From: JADLHS01 sp049840435
GTDB lineage: Bacteria; Verrucomicrobiota; Verrucomicrobiia; Limisphaerales; JADLHS01
Assembly: GCA_049840435.1 (NCBI GenBank)
Contig: JASGKY010000029.1
Coordinates: forward strand, 1 to 64,000
DNA length: 64,000 nucleotides
Reading direction: 5' to 3'
The notes under the pieces were generated by a model, which was not told the DNA's origin, searched no databases, and worked only from the letters and a program-made list of their open reading frames with translations. Both the position numbers and the translations under genes were made by a program. This document shows, piece by piece, positions 1 through 10,649 of the stretch; position 1 is the first letter of the stretch, and each line of letters starts with the position of its first letter.

Positions 1-46
1 AAGGTTAATAGGGAAACACGATAGAATCCGAACAGCACCTCTGCGC

Positions 47-3000
47 ATGATGGGTGACAAAACTGCTGCCCGCGCCCTCGCGCAAAAAGTTGGCGTGCCC
101 ACGTTGCCCGGTACAGAAGATCCGGTGGAAGATCGCGGTGAAGCGCTGAAGATTGCAAAGGAGATTGGTTTCCCGCTCATCATCAAGGCAGCGTTCGGCG
201 GTGGCGGTCGCGGGATGCGTGCCGTTCACAAGCCTGGCGATCTCGCGGATTTGCTCGACGAAGCGCAAGGCGAAGCCGGTCGTGCGTTTGGCAATCCCGC
301 GGTGTTCCTCGAGCGCTACATTCCGCGCGCGAAACACATCGAGGTGCAGATCCTCGGCGACAAACACGGCAACGTAGTGCACCTGCACGAACGCGATTGT
401 TCCGTGCAGCGGCGGCATCAGAAGGTCATCGAAATCGCCCCGAGCGTGGAGCTCGACGAAAAGGTGCGCACCGAGCTGTGCGAAGCGGCGGTGAAGCTGT
501 GCAAAGAAATTTCCTACGACAACGCCGGCACGGTGGAATTCCTCTATGACCAGGATACGAAGGAATGGTTCTTCATCGAAATAAATCCGCACATCCAGGT
601 CGAGCATACGGTTACGGAAGTCATTACCGGCCTCGACCTCGTGCGCTCGCAGATTTTGATCGCGGACGGTAAACGGATGCATAGCGATGAGGTCGGCATC
701 CCGGCGCAAAATGACATCCGGCGCAACGGTTACGCGGTGCAATGCCGCATCACGACGGAAGACCCGGAAAATAAATTCAAGCCCGACTACGGTCGTATTC
801 TGACATATCGCTCGGCGGGTGGTTTCGGGATGCGGCTCGATGGTGGCATGGGGTATGGCGGCGCGGTCATCACGCCGTTTTACGATTCATTGCTGGTGAA
901 AGTTACCGTGACGGGCCGCGTTTGCCGCCGCGTTCCAGCGCATGGATCGCGCGCTGCGCGAGTTCCGCATCCGCGGTGTCAAGACGAACATTCCGTTCCT
1001 CGAAAACGTCATCCACAATGACACATTCAAGCCGGCCAGGCGTCGACGACGTTGATTGATACGACGCCTGAACTGTTCAAGCTGAACCCAAACCGCGACC
1101 GCGCGACCAAGCTGCTTATCTTTCTCGGCGACGTTTCCGTGAACGGCAATCCGCAGGCGAAGGGTTTTATGCCGAAGGAAACGTTGAGCCGGCGCGCGTT
1201 CCAGCCACGACCACAGTTCGCCGATCTGGCACGCGGCAGTTGTTGCTCGAAGCTTGGGCCGAAGAAATTCGCCGAGTGGACGCTCAAGCAGAAGCAACTG
1301 CTCATTACTTCCACGACCTTCCGCGACGCGCATCAATCGCTCTTCGCGACGCGGATGCGCACCTACGACATCCTCACGGTGGCGGATGCGGTGGCGCGGC
1401 GGACGCCGAATCTTTACAGCTTGGAGATGTGGGGCGGGGCGACGTTCGATACCGCGCTACGCTTCCTGCATGAAGACCCGTGGGCACGTTTGCGGGCGTT
1501 GCGCACGAAGATTCCGAACATCTGTTTCCAGATGTTGTTCCGCGGCTCGAACGCCGTGGGCTACTCAAATTACCCGGACAATGCGGTGTCGGGTTTTGTA
1601 AAGCACGCCGCGGAAGCGGGCATGGATATCTTCCGCATCTTTGATTCGTTGAATTATCTGCCGAATCTCACGGTGGCGATGGATGCGGTGAACGAGACGC
1701 ATGCGATTTGCGAAGGCGCGATCTGTTACACCGGCAACATTCTTGATCCGCAGCGCTCGAAGTATTCGCTCAAGTATTACGTCAAGCTCGCGAAGGAATT
1801 GGAAAAGATGGGCGCGCACATGCTTGCCATCAAAGACATGGCCGGCCTGTGCCGGCCAGCGGCGGCGAGCGTGCTCGTGAAGGCGTTGAAGGAAGAGATC
1901 GGCATCCCGATCCATTTCCACACGCACGACACCAGTGGCATTGCGGCGGCGAGTGTGTTGAGCGCGGCCGAAGCGGGCGTGGACATCGTGGATCTGGCCA
2001 TTGCTTCGATGAGCGGTTCAACCAGCCAGCCGAACATGAACTCCATCGTGGCCGCGCTGCAATTCACCAAGCGCGATACGAAAGTGGATTTGGATACGCT
2101 GAACGAGTTCTCCGATTACTGGGAACAGGTGCGCACGTATTTACACGCCATTCGATACGTCGCCCAAGGCGGGCAGCGCGGAAGTTTATTTGCACGAAAT
2201 GCCGGGCGGTCAATTCACGAATCTGAAGGAGCAGGCCAATGCGATGGGCCTCTCGCATCGTTGGCCCGAGATCGCGCGTACCTATGCCGACGTGAACCAG
2301 TTGTTTGGCGACATCGTGAAAGTCACGCCGAGTAGCAAAGTTGTCGGTGATATGACGATGTTCCTCATCACGCGCGGCATCAAGCCGGCGGACGTGGTCA
2401 ATCTCGAGCCCGGCAGCATGCCATTCCCGGAGTCGGTTATTGATATGCTCAGCGGTGGTTTGGGCCAACCGATGGGTGGCTGGCCGAAGAAGTTGCAGCA
2501 CGTCGTGCTCGGCGACCGCAAGCCGCTCAAGGGGCGTCCGGGTGAAAGCTTGAAGCCGTTGAATTTCAAAAAAATTCAGGAAGACCTCACGGGCAAGTTG
2601 AAGCACGAAGCCACGCTGGACGACGTCTTCAGCTACGTGATGTATCCGGAAGTGTTCACAGATTACGCGAAGAAGGTGGCGGTGAGCGGTGATCTGTCCG
2701 TGCTGCCGACCTCAGCGTTCTTCTATGGCATGAAGCCGGGGCAGGAAATTTCCATTGATATCGAGCCGGGCAAGACGTTGTTCATCCGCCTGGTGAACAT
2801 CGGCGCCGTCGGACCCGGAAGGCAAACGCGTGGTGAACTTCGAACTGAACGGTATGAGCCGGCAAATTTCGATCGCCGACAAATCCGTGAAGCCAACCGT
2901 GAAGGCCCGCGTGAAAGCCGATCCGGCCAAGTCCAACGAAGTCGGCGCGCCGATTCCTGGTCTCGTCACCGCACTCTCGGCGAGCGTTGGCGCGAAGGTC

Positions 3001-3150
3001 GCGAAGGGCGACAAGCTCGTCACGCTCGAAGCGATGAAGATGCAGACGACTATCTACGCGCCATGCGATGGCGTGGTGGGCGAGCTGGCCGTGCACGTCG
3101 GCGACGCGGTGGAGAGCAAGGATCTGTTGCTGAAGTTGAAGGAGACTTGA
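47..3150 (+). CDS. pyc: Pyruvate carboxylase, 5'-incomplete and frameshifted
   Basis: Biotin-dependent carboxylation of pyruvate to oxaloacetate (anaplerosis), cytosolic. The biotin carboxylase domain runs from 47 to about 1030, starting at a GDKTAAR motif and including the glycine-rich FGGGGRGMR loop. The carboxyltransferase domain (about 1250-2150, then about 2160-2800) contains TTFRDAHQSL and MLFRGSNAVGYSNYPDN. The biotinyl domain at 2830-3150 carries the biotin-lysine motif EAMKM. Fragments lie in different frames, with switches near 910, 1035, 1230, 2155 and 2805, but conservation resumes after each, so indel errors are likelier than decay. About the first 110 residues of a normal enzyme are absent. 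The bases just before 47 resemble the expected sequence in another frame, so one more shift or the window edge may explain this. The family is secure; the exact frame junctions are not. Confidence 0.9.
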
Positions 3151-3182
3151 GGCGGTGCTGGCAGCCGCGGTCTGCTGAGGTT

Positions 3183-3266
3183 CTTAATCATAATCGTAAT
3201 CTTTATCTTGCTCTCGGGCTTCGGTCATCGGGGCGGGATTAGGATCAAGAAAGGATTATGATTAAG
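3183..3266. repeat. Imperfect long inverted repeat downstream of pyc
   Basis: CTTAATCATAATC (3183-3195) is matched exactly by its reverse complement at 3254-3266. The flanking AATCTTTATCTTG and CAAGAAAGGATT arms extend the pairing imperfectly. The roughly 84-nt structure lies just after the pyc stop. It has no terminator-type T tract and could be a REP/MITE-like unit or mRNA 3' structure. Confidence 0.6.
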
Positions 3267-3292
3267 CGCGCCGCGGGCAGAACAGGTGCATT

Positions 3293-3408
3293 TGTTCCGA
3301 AGGAACATCTGAACATCGCCCGGCGCTTTGGCGCCGGGACCACCGTCGTGTCATCCAAGTCCCGAAGGGGGCGGCTGATCGTCTTCGCGCCACTGTTCCT
3401 TTGGAACA
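3293..3408. repeat. Cluster of short hairpins
   Basis: The same palindrome TGTTCC-NNN-GGAACA occurs at 3293-3307 (loop GAA) and 3394-3408 (loop TTT). Between them is a GC hairpin CCCGGCGC-TTTG-GCGCCGGG at 3319-3338. With the repeat at 3183-3266 these occupy most of the 377-bp spacer between pyc and the next gene. I see no gene in that spacer. Confidence 0.55.
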
Positions 3409-3527
3409 TTAGCAGTGCCGCGCTTCGCGCTACGCGTTGCTGGCGTTCAAGTTATCCGTTGCTAATGCCGATAGGGGGGTGGTAATTTGGCGCGGCCCGA
3501 TTCGGGTCGTGCACTCCATTTCATTCC

Positions 3528-4925
3528 ATGAACGAAGAGAAGCTCAACACGGATCAAAAGGCGCTCCAGATCAATATTGATAAGCTCAAGTACGGCACCT
3601 TTGCCGAGATCGGGGCCGGCCAGGAGGTGGCGCGCTGGTTCTTCCGGGTCGGTGGCGCGGCGGGCACGGTGGCGAAGACGATTTCCGCCTACGACATGAC
3701 GGTGAGCGACGCCATTTATGGCCCGGCGGATCGTTACGTCAGCCGCCAGCGGCTTCAAGCGATGCTCACGCACGAGTATAATCTCGTGCTGGAGCGGCTC
3801 GATAAAACCCGCGGCGACAAAACCGCCTTCTTCGCTTTTGCCAACACCGTCACGACGCGTAGTTACACGCGCAAGGACGAAGGGCAGGGGTGGATGGGCA
3901 TCCGGTTTCAAGGTGCGCCCCGGCAACGTCCGTCCGAGATCATCGTGCACGTCCGCTTGCTTGATCCCGAGCCGGTGCGTGAACAGGAGGCGTTGGGCGT
4001 AGTCGGCGTGAATCTGGCCCACGCAGCTTTTTACCAGCACACCAGCCCGATCAATCTCATCATCGCGTTGCTCGACGGCTTGAGCCGCGAGCGGGTGGAG
4101 GTGGACATGATCAAGTTCTCCGGGCCGTGCTTTGCGGGCGTGGACAACCGGCTCATGACCCTGCAGCTCGTGGAAAAGGGCCTGACCGACGCCGCGATGT
4201 TTACGGCGGATGGCGAGGCGGTGATTCCCGGCGAGATGCTTTACAAGAAACCGGTGTTGGTGGAACGCGGGAGCTTCCGCCCGCTCACCACGCCGATGCT
4301 TGAGATGTTGGAGCGCGCGCAGGAACAATTCGTTCAGGAAAAAGCCCTCGCCGACGAAGCGCCGGTGACGTTGCTGGAAATGACCCTGAAGCAACTGCAG
4401 GTTGGCGATGTGATTGATCACGGAGATTTCTTGGATCGCGTGGATACGTTGCGGGCCTTGAACCGTCCGGTGTTGATCTCCAACTTCCGTCGCTATCATC
4501 GCTTGGTGCAATTCCTGTCCCGGCACACGTCGAAGATGATCGGCCTGCCGCTCGGCTTGGTGCGGTTGCGCGACGTGCTGGACGAGAAGAATTACACCGA
4601 TCTCGGCGGCGGTTTGATGGAATCCCTCGGGCAACTCTTCCGGGCCGGGGTGAAGCTCTACGTTTATCCGTGGTTGAATCGCGAAACGGGGCAGGTGATC
4701 ACGCTCGAAAATTTTCAGCCGGCCGAACCCATCAAGCACCTCTACGCGCACTTGCTCGCCAACGGCTTCATCGAACCCATCCGCAAGTTCAATCCCGATT
4801 ACCTCGCCGTCAGCTCTGGTGGCGTCATGGAAAAATTGCAGCAGGGGGATGTCGCGTGGGAAACCCAAGTCCCCGCTCCCATCGCCGAAGTCATCAAGAC
4901 CAAGAAACTGTTCGGTTGCCCGTGA
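3528..4925 (+). CDS. Conserved cytosolic protein of unknown function (465 aa)
   Basis: An intact 465-residue frame beginning MNEEKLNTDQKALQINID. There is no signal peptide or obvious membrane segment, so it is probably cytosolic. Well-formed blocks include FAEIGAGQEVARWFF, VEVDMIKFSGP and LVERGSFRP, all typical of a conserved globular protein. I do not recognise a catalytic signature. Any outer-membrane receptor label would not fit, because no export signal or beta-barrel pattern is visible. It stands alone, with pyc upstream beyond a repeat-rich spacer and a membrane glycosyltransferase downstream. A long minus-strand frame over the same DNA is a shadow. Confidence 0.85.
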   Translation: MNEEKLNTDQKALQINIDKLKYGTFAEIGAGQEVARWFFRVGGAAGTVAKTISAYDMTVSDAIYGPADRYVSRQRLQAMLTHEYNLVLERLDKTRGDKTAFFAFANTVTTRSYTRKDEGQGWMGIRFQGAPRQRPSEIIVHVRLLDPEPVREQEALGVVGVNLAHAAFYQHTSPINLIIALLDGLSRERVEVDMIKFSGPCFAGVDNRLMTLQLVEKGLTDAAMFTADGEAVIPGEMLYKKPVLVERGSFRPLTTPMLEMLERAQEQFVQEKALADEAPVTLLEMTLKQLQVGDVIDHGDFLDRVDTLRALNRPVLISNFRRYHRLVQFLSRHTSKMIGLPLGLVRLRDVLDEKNYTDLGGGLMESLGQLFRAGVKLYVYPWLNRETGQVITLENFQPAEPIKHLYAHLLANGFIEPIRKFNPDYLAVSSGGVMEKLQQGDVAWETQVPAPIAEVIKTKKLFGCP

Positions 4926-5079
4926 CGCCTTGTGGCCTTCTTGATCTTGATCCGCTCTTTCGGGTGGATTTGCCTGAACCATTGACCATTTGATCCCGGG
5001 AAACTTTTTTCGCCGTTCCCTTCACCGCGCGACTTTAGGCTTTAGGCTTCAGGGCTTAATCTCAATACTTGCCGGGTTC

Positions 5080-6808
5080 ATGCTGAAGGTATTGGAAAAG
5101 CTGTTTCCCGCCCGGTTGCGGCAAAATTTCGCGCATCGCGCTTGGATTGTCGTGGTGCTGGCCATCGTGTTTTCCGTCGCGGTGCGCGTGCGTTTGGGCG
5201 ACATGCCACTCGAACGCGACGAGGGCGAATATGCCTATGCCGGGCAGCTCCTGCTGGATGGCGTGCCGCCTTACAAAGAAGCCTATAACATGAAGTTGCC
5301 GGGCACGTACCTCGCCTACGCGGCGAGCATGGCGGTATTCGGGCAAACCCCCACCGGCATCCATCTCGGTCTCGCGCTCGTCAACGCTGCTACCATCTGG
5401 TTGATGTTTTTGCTGGGGCGCAAGTTGCTCGATGCCGCGGGCGGGGCAACGGCAGCCGTGACCTACGCACTGATGTCGCTGAGTCCCGATGTGTTGGGGT
5501 TGGCCGGCCACGCGACGCACTACGTCGTATTGCCGGCGGTAGGCGGAATCTTGATTTTGCTTGTCGCGCTGGAGAAACAAAGCCTCTGGCGCCACTTCGT
5601 TGCCGGAATCTTGTTTGGTCTGGCCTTTCTGATGAAACAACACGGCGTGTTCTTTGGCGTGTTTGGTGGCGTGTATTTGCTTTGGGTGCGCTGGGCTGCC
5701 GTGCGGTTTGGCACGGGCGATGGCGGCCTGGGCACGCGCCGCTTTCCGCGTCGTCGTGCCTCTGGCAGCCGGCGACTAAATAACGAAGCCGGGATGAATT
5801 GGAGCGGATTGTTGCGGGAACTTTCGAGTTACAGCGCGGGCTGTCTGCTGCCGTATCTGCTTACTTGCTTGTGGCTCTGGGCGGCGGGGGTGTTTCCGGA
5901 ATTTTGGTTCTGGACCGTGAGCTATGGCAGCAAGTACGCCGCGAGCATTCCCTTGGTTAAGGCGACCGACATGACCAGCGCCATGCTGAAAGCGGTGGTC
6001 GGCCCGAACTTGATCTTCTGGCTCTTGCCGTGGGTCGGTGCGCTCATGATGTGGTGGGACGAGCGGCTGGAGCGCGACCAACGTTTTCTCCTCACGGCCT
6101 TGTTTTTTTTCTCAGCGCTGGCGATCAGCGTCGGTTTTTATTTCCGCGAGCATTATTTCATCCTGTTACTGCCTGTTTTGTCGCTGTTGATTGCCGTTGC
6201 AGTGAGTCGCAGTTTGCAACTCCTCCGCGGGGACCAATCCATCGAGCTCTTCTTGGCGTTAAGTGTGGTGGTTGTGGCCGCCCTAGCGACGGGCGCAGTA
6301 GTTTTCGGCAATGGCTCATTTTGGTTTACCCTGTCGCCCCGGAAAGCCGTGGAACAAATGTATCGATCTACTGTTTTTAGCGACGCGCGGGAAGCGGCTG
6401 CCATCATTGCCGCCGACACCAAACCCACCGCGCGCATCGCGGTGCTTGGGTCCGAGCCGGAGATTTGTTTTTACGCGCACCGGCGTTCTGCTGCCGGGCA
6501 CATTTATGTCTACCCGTTGATGGAATTGCATTCCTATGCGGGCAAGATGCAGGCTGACATGATTTCACAAATAGAGCAGGCCGCACCGGATTACATAGTC
6601 TTCGTGAACAATACGCTGTCGTGGCTGACCAGACCTGAAAGCGAGAAGCGGCTTCAGGATTGGTGGCCGAGATACTGGGAGCAACACTATGTGCTGGTGC
6701 AGACTTTGATTACTCGGCAGGGGGGGGGAAGAATTCGCTGCCATAACTCCAGCCCCAGCTGGGAGTTCTGGGAATTTTTTGCTCATCCTTAAGCGCAAAG
6801 GGGATTAA
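5080..6808 (+). CDS. GT-C family membrane glycosyltransferase (PMT_2/ArnT-like)
   Basis: Predicted integral-membrane enzyme that would transfer sugars from a polyprenyl-phosphate donor to an acceptor outside the cytoplasm. The start at 5080 places a basic N-terminus before the first membrane helix. The first periplasmic loop has ERDEGEYAYAGQLLLDG, the acidic DEGxYA signature of this superfamily, followed by many hydrophobic helices to about residue 430 and a soluble tail. A run of nine G at 6720-6728 coincides with a frame change. The uncorrected frame stops at 6792, while the corrected one ends FLLILKRKGD with a stop at 6806-6808, a more natural basic tail. The acceptor is unknown. Confidence 0.75.
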
Positions 6809-6902
6809 CTCAATAGGTTGGGGTGATCGTGTTCAAGTTCTCTGGTCCCACCGCTTTTGTCTAACTTGCCGCTTGGCGAAAACCTTGGCAATTTGGTCAC
6901 AC

Positions 6903-8601
6903 ATGAGTCACAAGTTTCTGATTTCTGCCGGCTTTGCTCTCGTTCTTACATCCGTGCTGGTTACTGGTTGTGGTGATTCGGACCCCCAGGCGCGCCCCGC
7001 TGCCGAAGGAGCTGCGGTTGCGATGGCTAATGGCCAAAGTCAGGATTTGGGTGGGAGTCGGCCGATTTTAAGTTTTCATTGGCTGGGTAAGAGTCGGCTC
7101 GCGACAGAGGGCGGTGCCGCTAATTTTATGGCGCTGTGGAAGCTTCCTGAAAGTATTCGCTTGGAAGCCCAGACTTTGGACAAGTTGGCAGCAGCGCCTT
7201 GGCGGCTTTGGACCACAAATACCGCCATTCCCCAAGCAGCTAGTCTGCAACTTCGACCTCTTCTCAACGATCTGTTGCAAGAGGAGGTCTATCTTGAGTC
7301 GCGTGGCGGTGCAAAACAACCTGTTGAATCCGTGTTGGCGGTTCGGCTGGCGGCTAGCCGCATGGCATCTTGGCGGACAAATCTACCTCTGGTGCTCCAA
7401 TCGATTTTCCCGCAGTCCGAAGTCCAAAATCTAGCTGCTGGCTTCAGCCTCTGGACGTCGGATTTCAGACTCGAATTGGGTGGTGCCGGTGAATGGATCT
7501 TGCTTTCTTATATTGAGCAAGGCGGTAAGCCTTCCGATCTAAAATCTCGGTCGGCCACCTTGTTGGCGGCCTTTCAAACTCAAATTGCTGCAACGCAGAC
7601 GCCCTTCTTGCCGGCCGCTTCGAATTGCTGGGTTGATCTATCCTTGGATTTGCTTCAGGCCAATCGCGTCTGTCATTATACGCAAGACACTATGACAAAC
7701 CTGCCGCAGGTTACCTTGCGCCTGTGGGGTGATGGCGCAAATGTCCAAACCGCAGGTGAGCTCGTGTTTCCAAGTCGTTTTGAGACAAATCTACCAGCAT
7801 GGTCAGTGCCGACTAATCTCGTTGTGGAGCCTTTGGTCGGATTGACCCTCATGAGATCCATCGGGCCAATATTGAGGGATGTAAATTTGATTTCCCCGCA
7901 AATCGCCGACTTGCTTCCGTCGCAATTCCTGACTTGGCAGCGTTCTGGACCGCCGCTGCAATTGCACTTTGCCGCGCCAAATTCTCCCGCCGCGGCTTCC
8001 TTTGTTAAAACTTACCTTCCTGGGTGCTTGGCGTGGGTGAACACTCATTTGGATACGTCGAAGTTTGGGCAAATGAATACTAATCAATCCTTCCAAGAAT
8101 ATCACTGGGATGGGCTTTCTTTGGCTGCGCCATCGTTTCGTACGGTTACCAATAATGATGAATCCTTTTATCATCTCGGTTTGGGAATGTTGCCTCCTCG
8201 TCCCCGACCGCTTGCTCAAGAACTCTATGATTTTGCGACCACAGATCCAGGAACAGTCTTTTTTGAGTGGGAGGTACACTGCGGAAACGCTTTCAAACTG
8301 GCGGTATCTTGATGACGCTTCACGGATGATTTTCGATGCCGCCCATGTCGCGCGTCTTCACAGTGGATTGGCAACGATCGACTGGCTGATTGGCAATCGC
8401 ACCAATCTTTCGCACACTGTCTCCCGGTGGCGGTTTGACAACCAGAACACGTTGGCTTTCAAACGCAAATCCACCGTTGGGCTGAATGGATTAGAGCTGG
8501 CCGTTTTAACGCATTGGTTGGAACTGCCTGAGTTTCCTGCAGGGTTGAATACCTTGTGGCAGACCAATTCAACCTCCTATCGTTCGCGGCGTGTTCGTTG
8601 A
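6903..8601 (+). CDS. Predicted lipoprotein of unknown function (frameshifted)
   Basis: Begins MSHKFLISAGFALVLTSVLVTGCGDSD, a lipoprotein signal peptide with lipobox LVTGC, so it is probably membrane-anchored outside the cytoplasm. The mature part has about 540 residues with no domain I recognise. The first frame runs to a stop at 8312, but from about 8271 (EWE, then YTAETLSNW) the natural continuation lies one base over and runs to 8601, so an extra base near 8271 is likely. The next gene encodes a GspC/PilP-like protein 71 bp downstream, so a role in a secretion or pilus apparatus is possible but only inferred from context. Confidence 0.65.
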
Positions 8602-8672
8602 GTGTGCTGGTTTATTCGCGAAACAAATAATTGTCGGTGGTGTTTTTTGTGCGGAGTAAGTATGTTCAAAAT

Positions 8673-9452
8673 ATGAAACGCGCAGTCAGAATGCCCCTTG
8701 AGGGCTGTCGCTCGCTTGTGTTGGCCAGTGCCAGCTTGGTATTGAGCGTGGTTTCCTGCTGTGCCTTGACCGAAGCAAATCCTTATGCCGCGATTGCGGG
8801 GCGCAATGTTTTCGCTCTGAAACCTCCCACTCCCGTTACTCCGATCAATACAGCGCCCCCGGTGGCGGCTTCAGGTGTTGAACTTCAGGGGTTTACTACT
8901 ATTTTGGGCCGGCCTCAGGTTCTGCTCAAATTAAAAATCCCACCTCGGCCACCCGAGCCGGCCAAGGACCGCTCGCTGGTGATGGACCAAGGACAGCGCG
9001 AAGGTGAGGTCGAAGTTTTGGAGATTGATGCTTACGCCGGGACGGTTAAGTTGAAAAATCAAGGGAGTGTTACCTCGCTCAATCTTAAGGATAATGCTGC
9101 CAAGCCGACGCCCGGGGCGGCTTTGCCGTTGCCGAGCCCCGTGGGTGCGCCCGGTGGTGTGCCGGGTTCGCTTCCGCCCCCGCCAAATGTTCGCGGGCCC
9201 TCTACCGCTCCCGCTGATGCCGCTTCTGCAACGCTACCAACTCGCAACCTGCGCAGTTCGAATTCAAGTTTGGGAACTCCGGGGATAGGCGGCATTAACT
9301 CGCCCAACGCTGCTGGCTCCCAGGCTGATGCCGGAGAATACCACGATCCGGTCCACCAAGCTGCCGCCATTGAGGTGATGGCAGGAAAGAATCGTGACTT
9401 GATTGAAGCCGGTAAAATGGCGCCTCCGCCCATAACTGGGGTCTCGCACTGA
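8673..9452 (+). CDS. Exported Pro/Ala-rich protein, possibly GspC/PilP-like
   Basis: The start at 8673 (MKRAVRMPLEG) gives a signal-anchor type N-terminus. NPYAAIAGRNVFALKPP follows, then a beta-rich core (VELQGFTTILGRPQVLLKL, later EVEVLEIDAYAGTVKL) that resembles the HR domain of type II secretion GspC or pilus PilP proteins. The last 100 residues are a low-complexity Pro/Gly/Ala linker. The resemblance is by pattern only and the family call is tentative. It lies 71 bp after the lipoprotein gene in the same direction. Confidence 0.5.
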   Translation: MKRAVRMPLEGCRSLVLASASLVLSVVSCCALTEANPYAAIAGRNVFALKPPTPVTPINTAPPVAASGVELQGFTTILGRPQVLLKLKIPPRPPEPAKDRSLVMDQGQREGEVEVLEIDAYAGTVKLKNQGSVTSLNLKDNAAKPTPGAALPLPSPVGAPGGVPGSLPPPPNVRGPSTAPADAASATLPTRNLRSSNSSLGTPGIGGINSPNAAGSQADAGEYHDPVHQAAAIEVMAGKNRDLIEAGKMAPPPITGVSH

Positions 9453-9906
9453 CAGTATTCTGATCGGGCGCAAGGGTGGTGCTTCGGTAGAATGGCTGGT
9501 GTGCGCGCAAGTGAAGCATCAGTAATGACGGCAAGAACTCTGTTGCTTTACCTTGGTTGTTATAAATTATTCCCCAAGTTTAGGTCCTGATGGCTTGTTC
9601 CCCAATTCTTCCCGTGTTGATTAGCGCGATTCTTCCATGCGTGAGCCGATTCTGATTATGGCTGTGGAGTGATGTCCCCCGCAATGGGGACAAAAACCAC
9701 CCTCGCGTGTCCCCCTTTTTCAGCTGCATCGGGGAAAATACGGGGGGCAAACCGGGGAATTCCTGTTTAGCAACAATCTTATTTTCAATAGCTTACGGCA
9801 TCTGGTATCGCGACAAAAAATGTTCAAAGAAATTCAAAAAAACTATTGACGGTTTGTCCCCCTCCTGAGATAGTCGCTCTACACACGGTAACCAAATACT
9901 AAAAAC
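9453..9906. other. Intergenic region with small GC hairpins
   Basis: No plausible gene. A short hairpin GTCCCC-loop-GGGGAC lies near 9674-9691, and further GTCCCC strings occur near 9708 and 9855. The 3' end holds the promoter described at 9846-9874. Confidence 0.5.
9846..9874 (+). promoter_or_regulatory. Putative sigma70-type promoter
   Basis: TTGACG at 9846-9851, a 17-bp spacer, then GATAGT at 9869-9874. It lies 32 bp before the ATG of the exported-protein gene at 9907. The -35 is strong and the -10 weak. Confidence 0.45.
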
Positions 9907-10602
9907 ATGAGAACAAAATCATTACTCGCGGCTGCGGCGTTCATTGCAGCAGGTGTCGCCTCCTCCATGGCGCAATCCAATGTTTATTCCTTGAACATTG
10001 TTGGTTATTACAATGTTCCCGTTGCGGGCTCTTTGACGGCGATGGCGAATTCTCTGAAGGCGGACGCAGGCGGCGCTGTTGATCGCCTTGATAAGGTGAT
10101 TCCGTTCGCGGATGGTAATAACGTTCAGGTTTGGAATGGTGCTTCTTGGGACCTGTGGGCGATGGACTCTATCTCTGCCACGGGCTATGTCAACCCTGCT
10201 GGTGCGGATGCGCCTTTGACCAGCTTGCCTGTTCTTGGTCCGGGTAAAGGCTTCTTCTACGGGAATAACATCGGCACGACCAGTGTTACGTTTGTTGGCG
10301 AAGTTCGCACGGGCACTAATACTGTTGCGATTCCCACTGGTTTGCGGCCACTCGGTTCACCGCTGCCCCTTGGTGGTGCTGTTTCCACTGGCTCGCTCAA
10401 CTTGCAGGTTCAAGATGGTGACAATATTCAGTTGTGGACTGGTAATACTTGGGCGCTTTATGCTCGCGATTCCATCTCCACCACCGGTTGGGTTCTCCCG
10501 AACGGAAGTGATGGCCCTGAGCCGACGCTTAATGTTGGCCAAGGTTTCTTCTACGGCAACAACGTGGGAGCGTTTAACTGGGTTCAAATTCTTAATCCTT
10601 GA
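9907..10602 (+). CDS. Exported two-repeat protein, Verrucomicrobia-type (231 aa)
   Basis: Signal peptide MRTKSLLAAAAFIAAGVASSMA, with predicted cleavage before QSNVYSLNIVGYYNVP. The mature protein is two copies of one unit of roughly 80 residues. Each has a DGDN/DGNNxQxWxG block, a DSIS(A/T)TG block and a GFFYGNN block (about residues 55-120 and 155-225). Its paralogue is encoded at 19126-19839. No enzyme motif is visible, and a structural or surface role is inferred from export and repetition. The PEP-CTERM gene at 10650 follows 47 bp later and may be co-transcribed up to the terminator at 11287. Confidence 0.8.
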   Translation: MRTKSLLAAAAFIAAGVASSMAQSNVYSLNIVGYYNVPVAGSLTAMANSLKADAGGAVDRLDKVIPFADGNNVQVWNGASWDLWAMDSISATGYVNPAGADAPLTSLPVLGPGKGFFYGNNIGTTSVTFVGEVRTGTNTVAIPTGLRPLGSPLPLGGAVSTGSLNLQVQDGDNIQLWTGNTWALYARDSISTTGWVLPNGSDGPEPTLNVGQGFFYGNNVGAFNWVQILNP

Positions 10603-10649
10603 TTCTCGGCAGATAACCTGTATAACATCAACACCAACATACGTAAAAA

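Noticed and set aside
47..3150. Pyruvate carboxylase as a pseudogene
   Set aside because: Conserved motifs, including the biotinylation site, remain after every frame change, and many unrelated genes nearby show the same kind of single-base break.
3462..4982. Minus-strand open frame of 506 residues
   Set aside because: It lies opposite the conserved 3528-4925 gene, and its His/Arg/Pro-rich translation shows no fold-like pattern.
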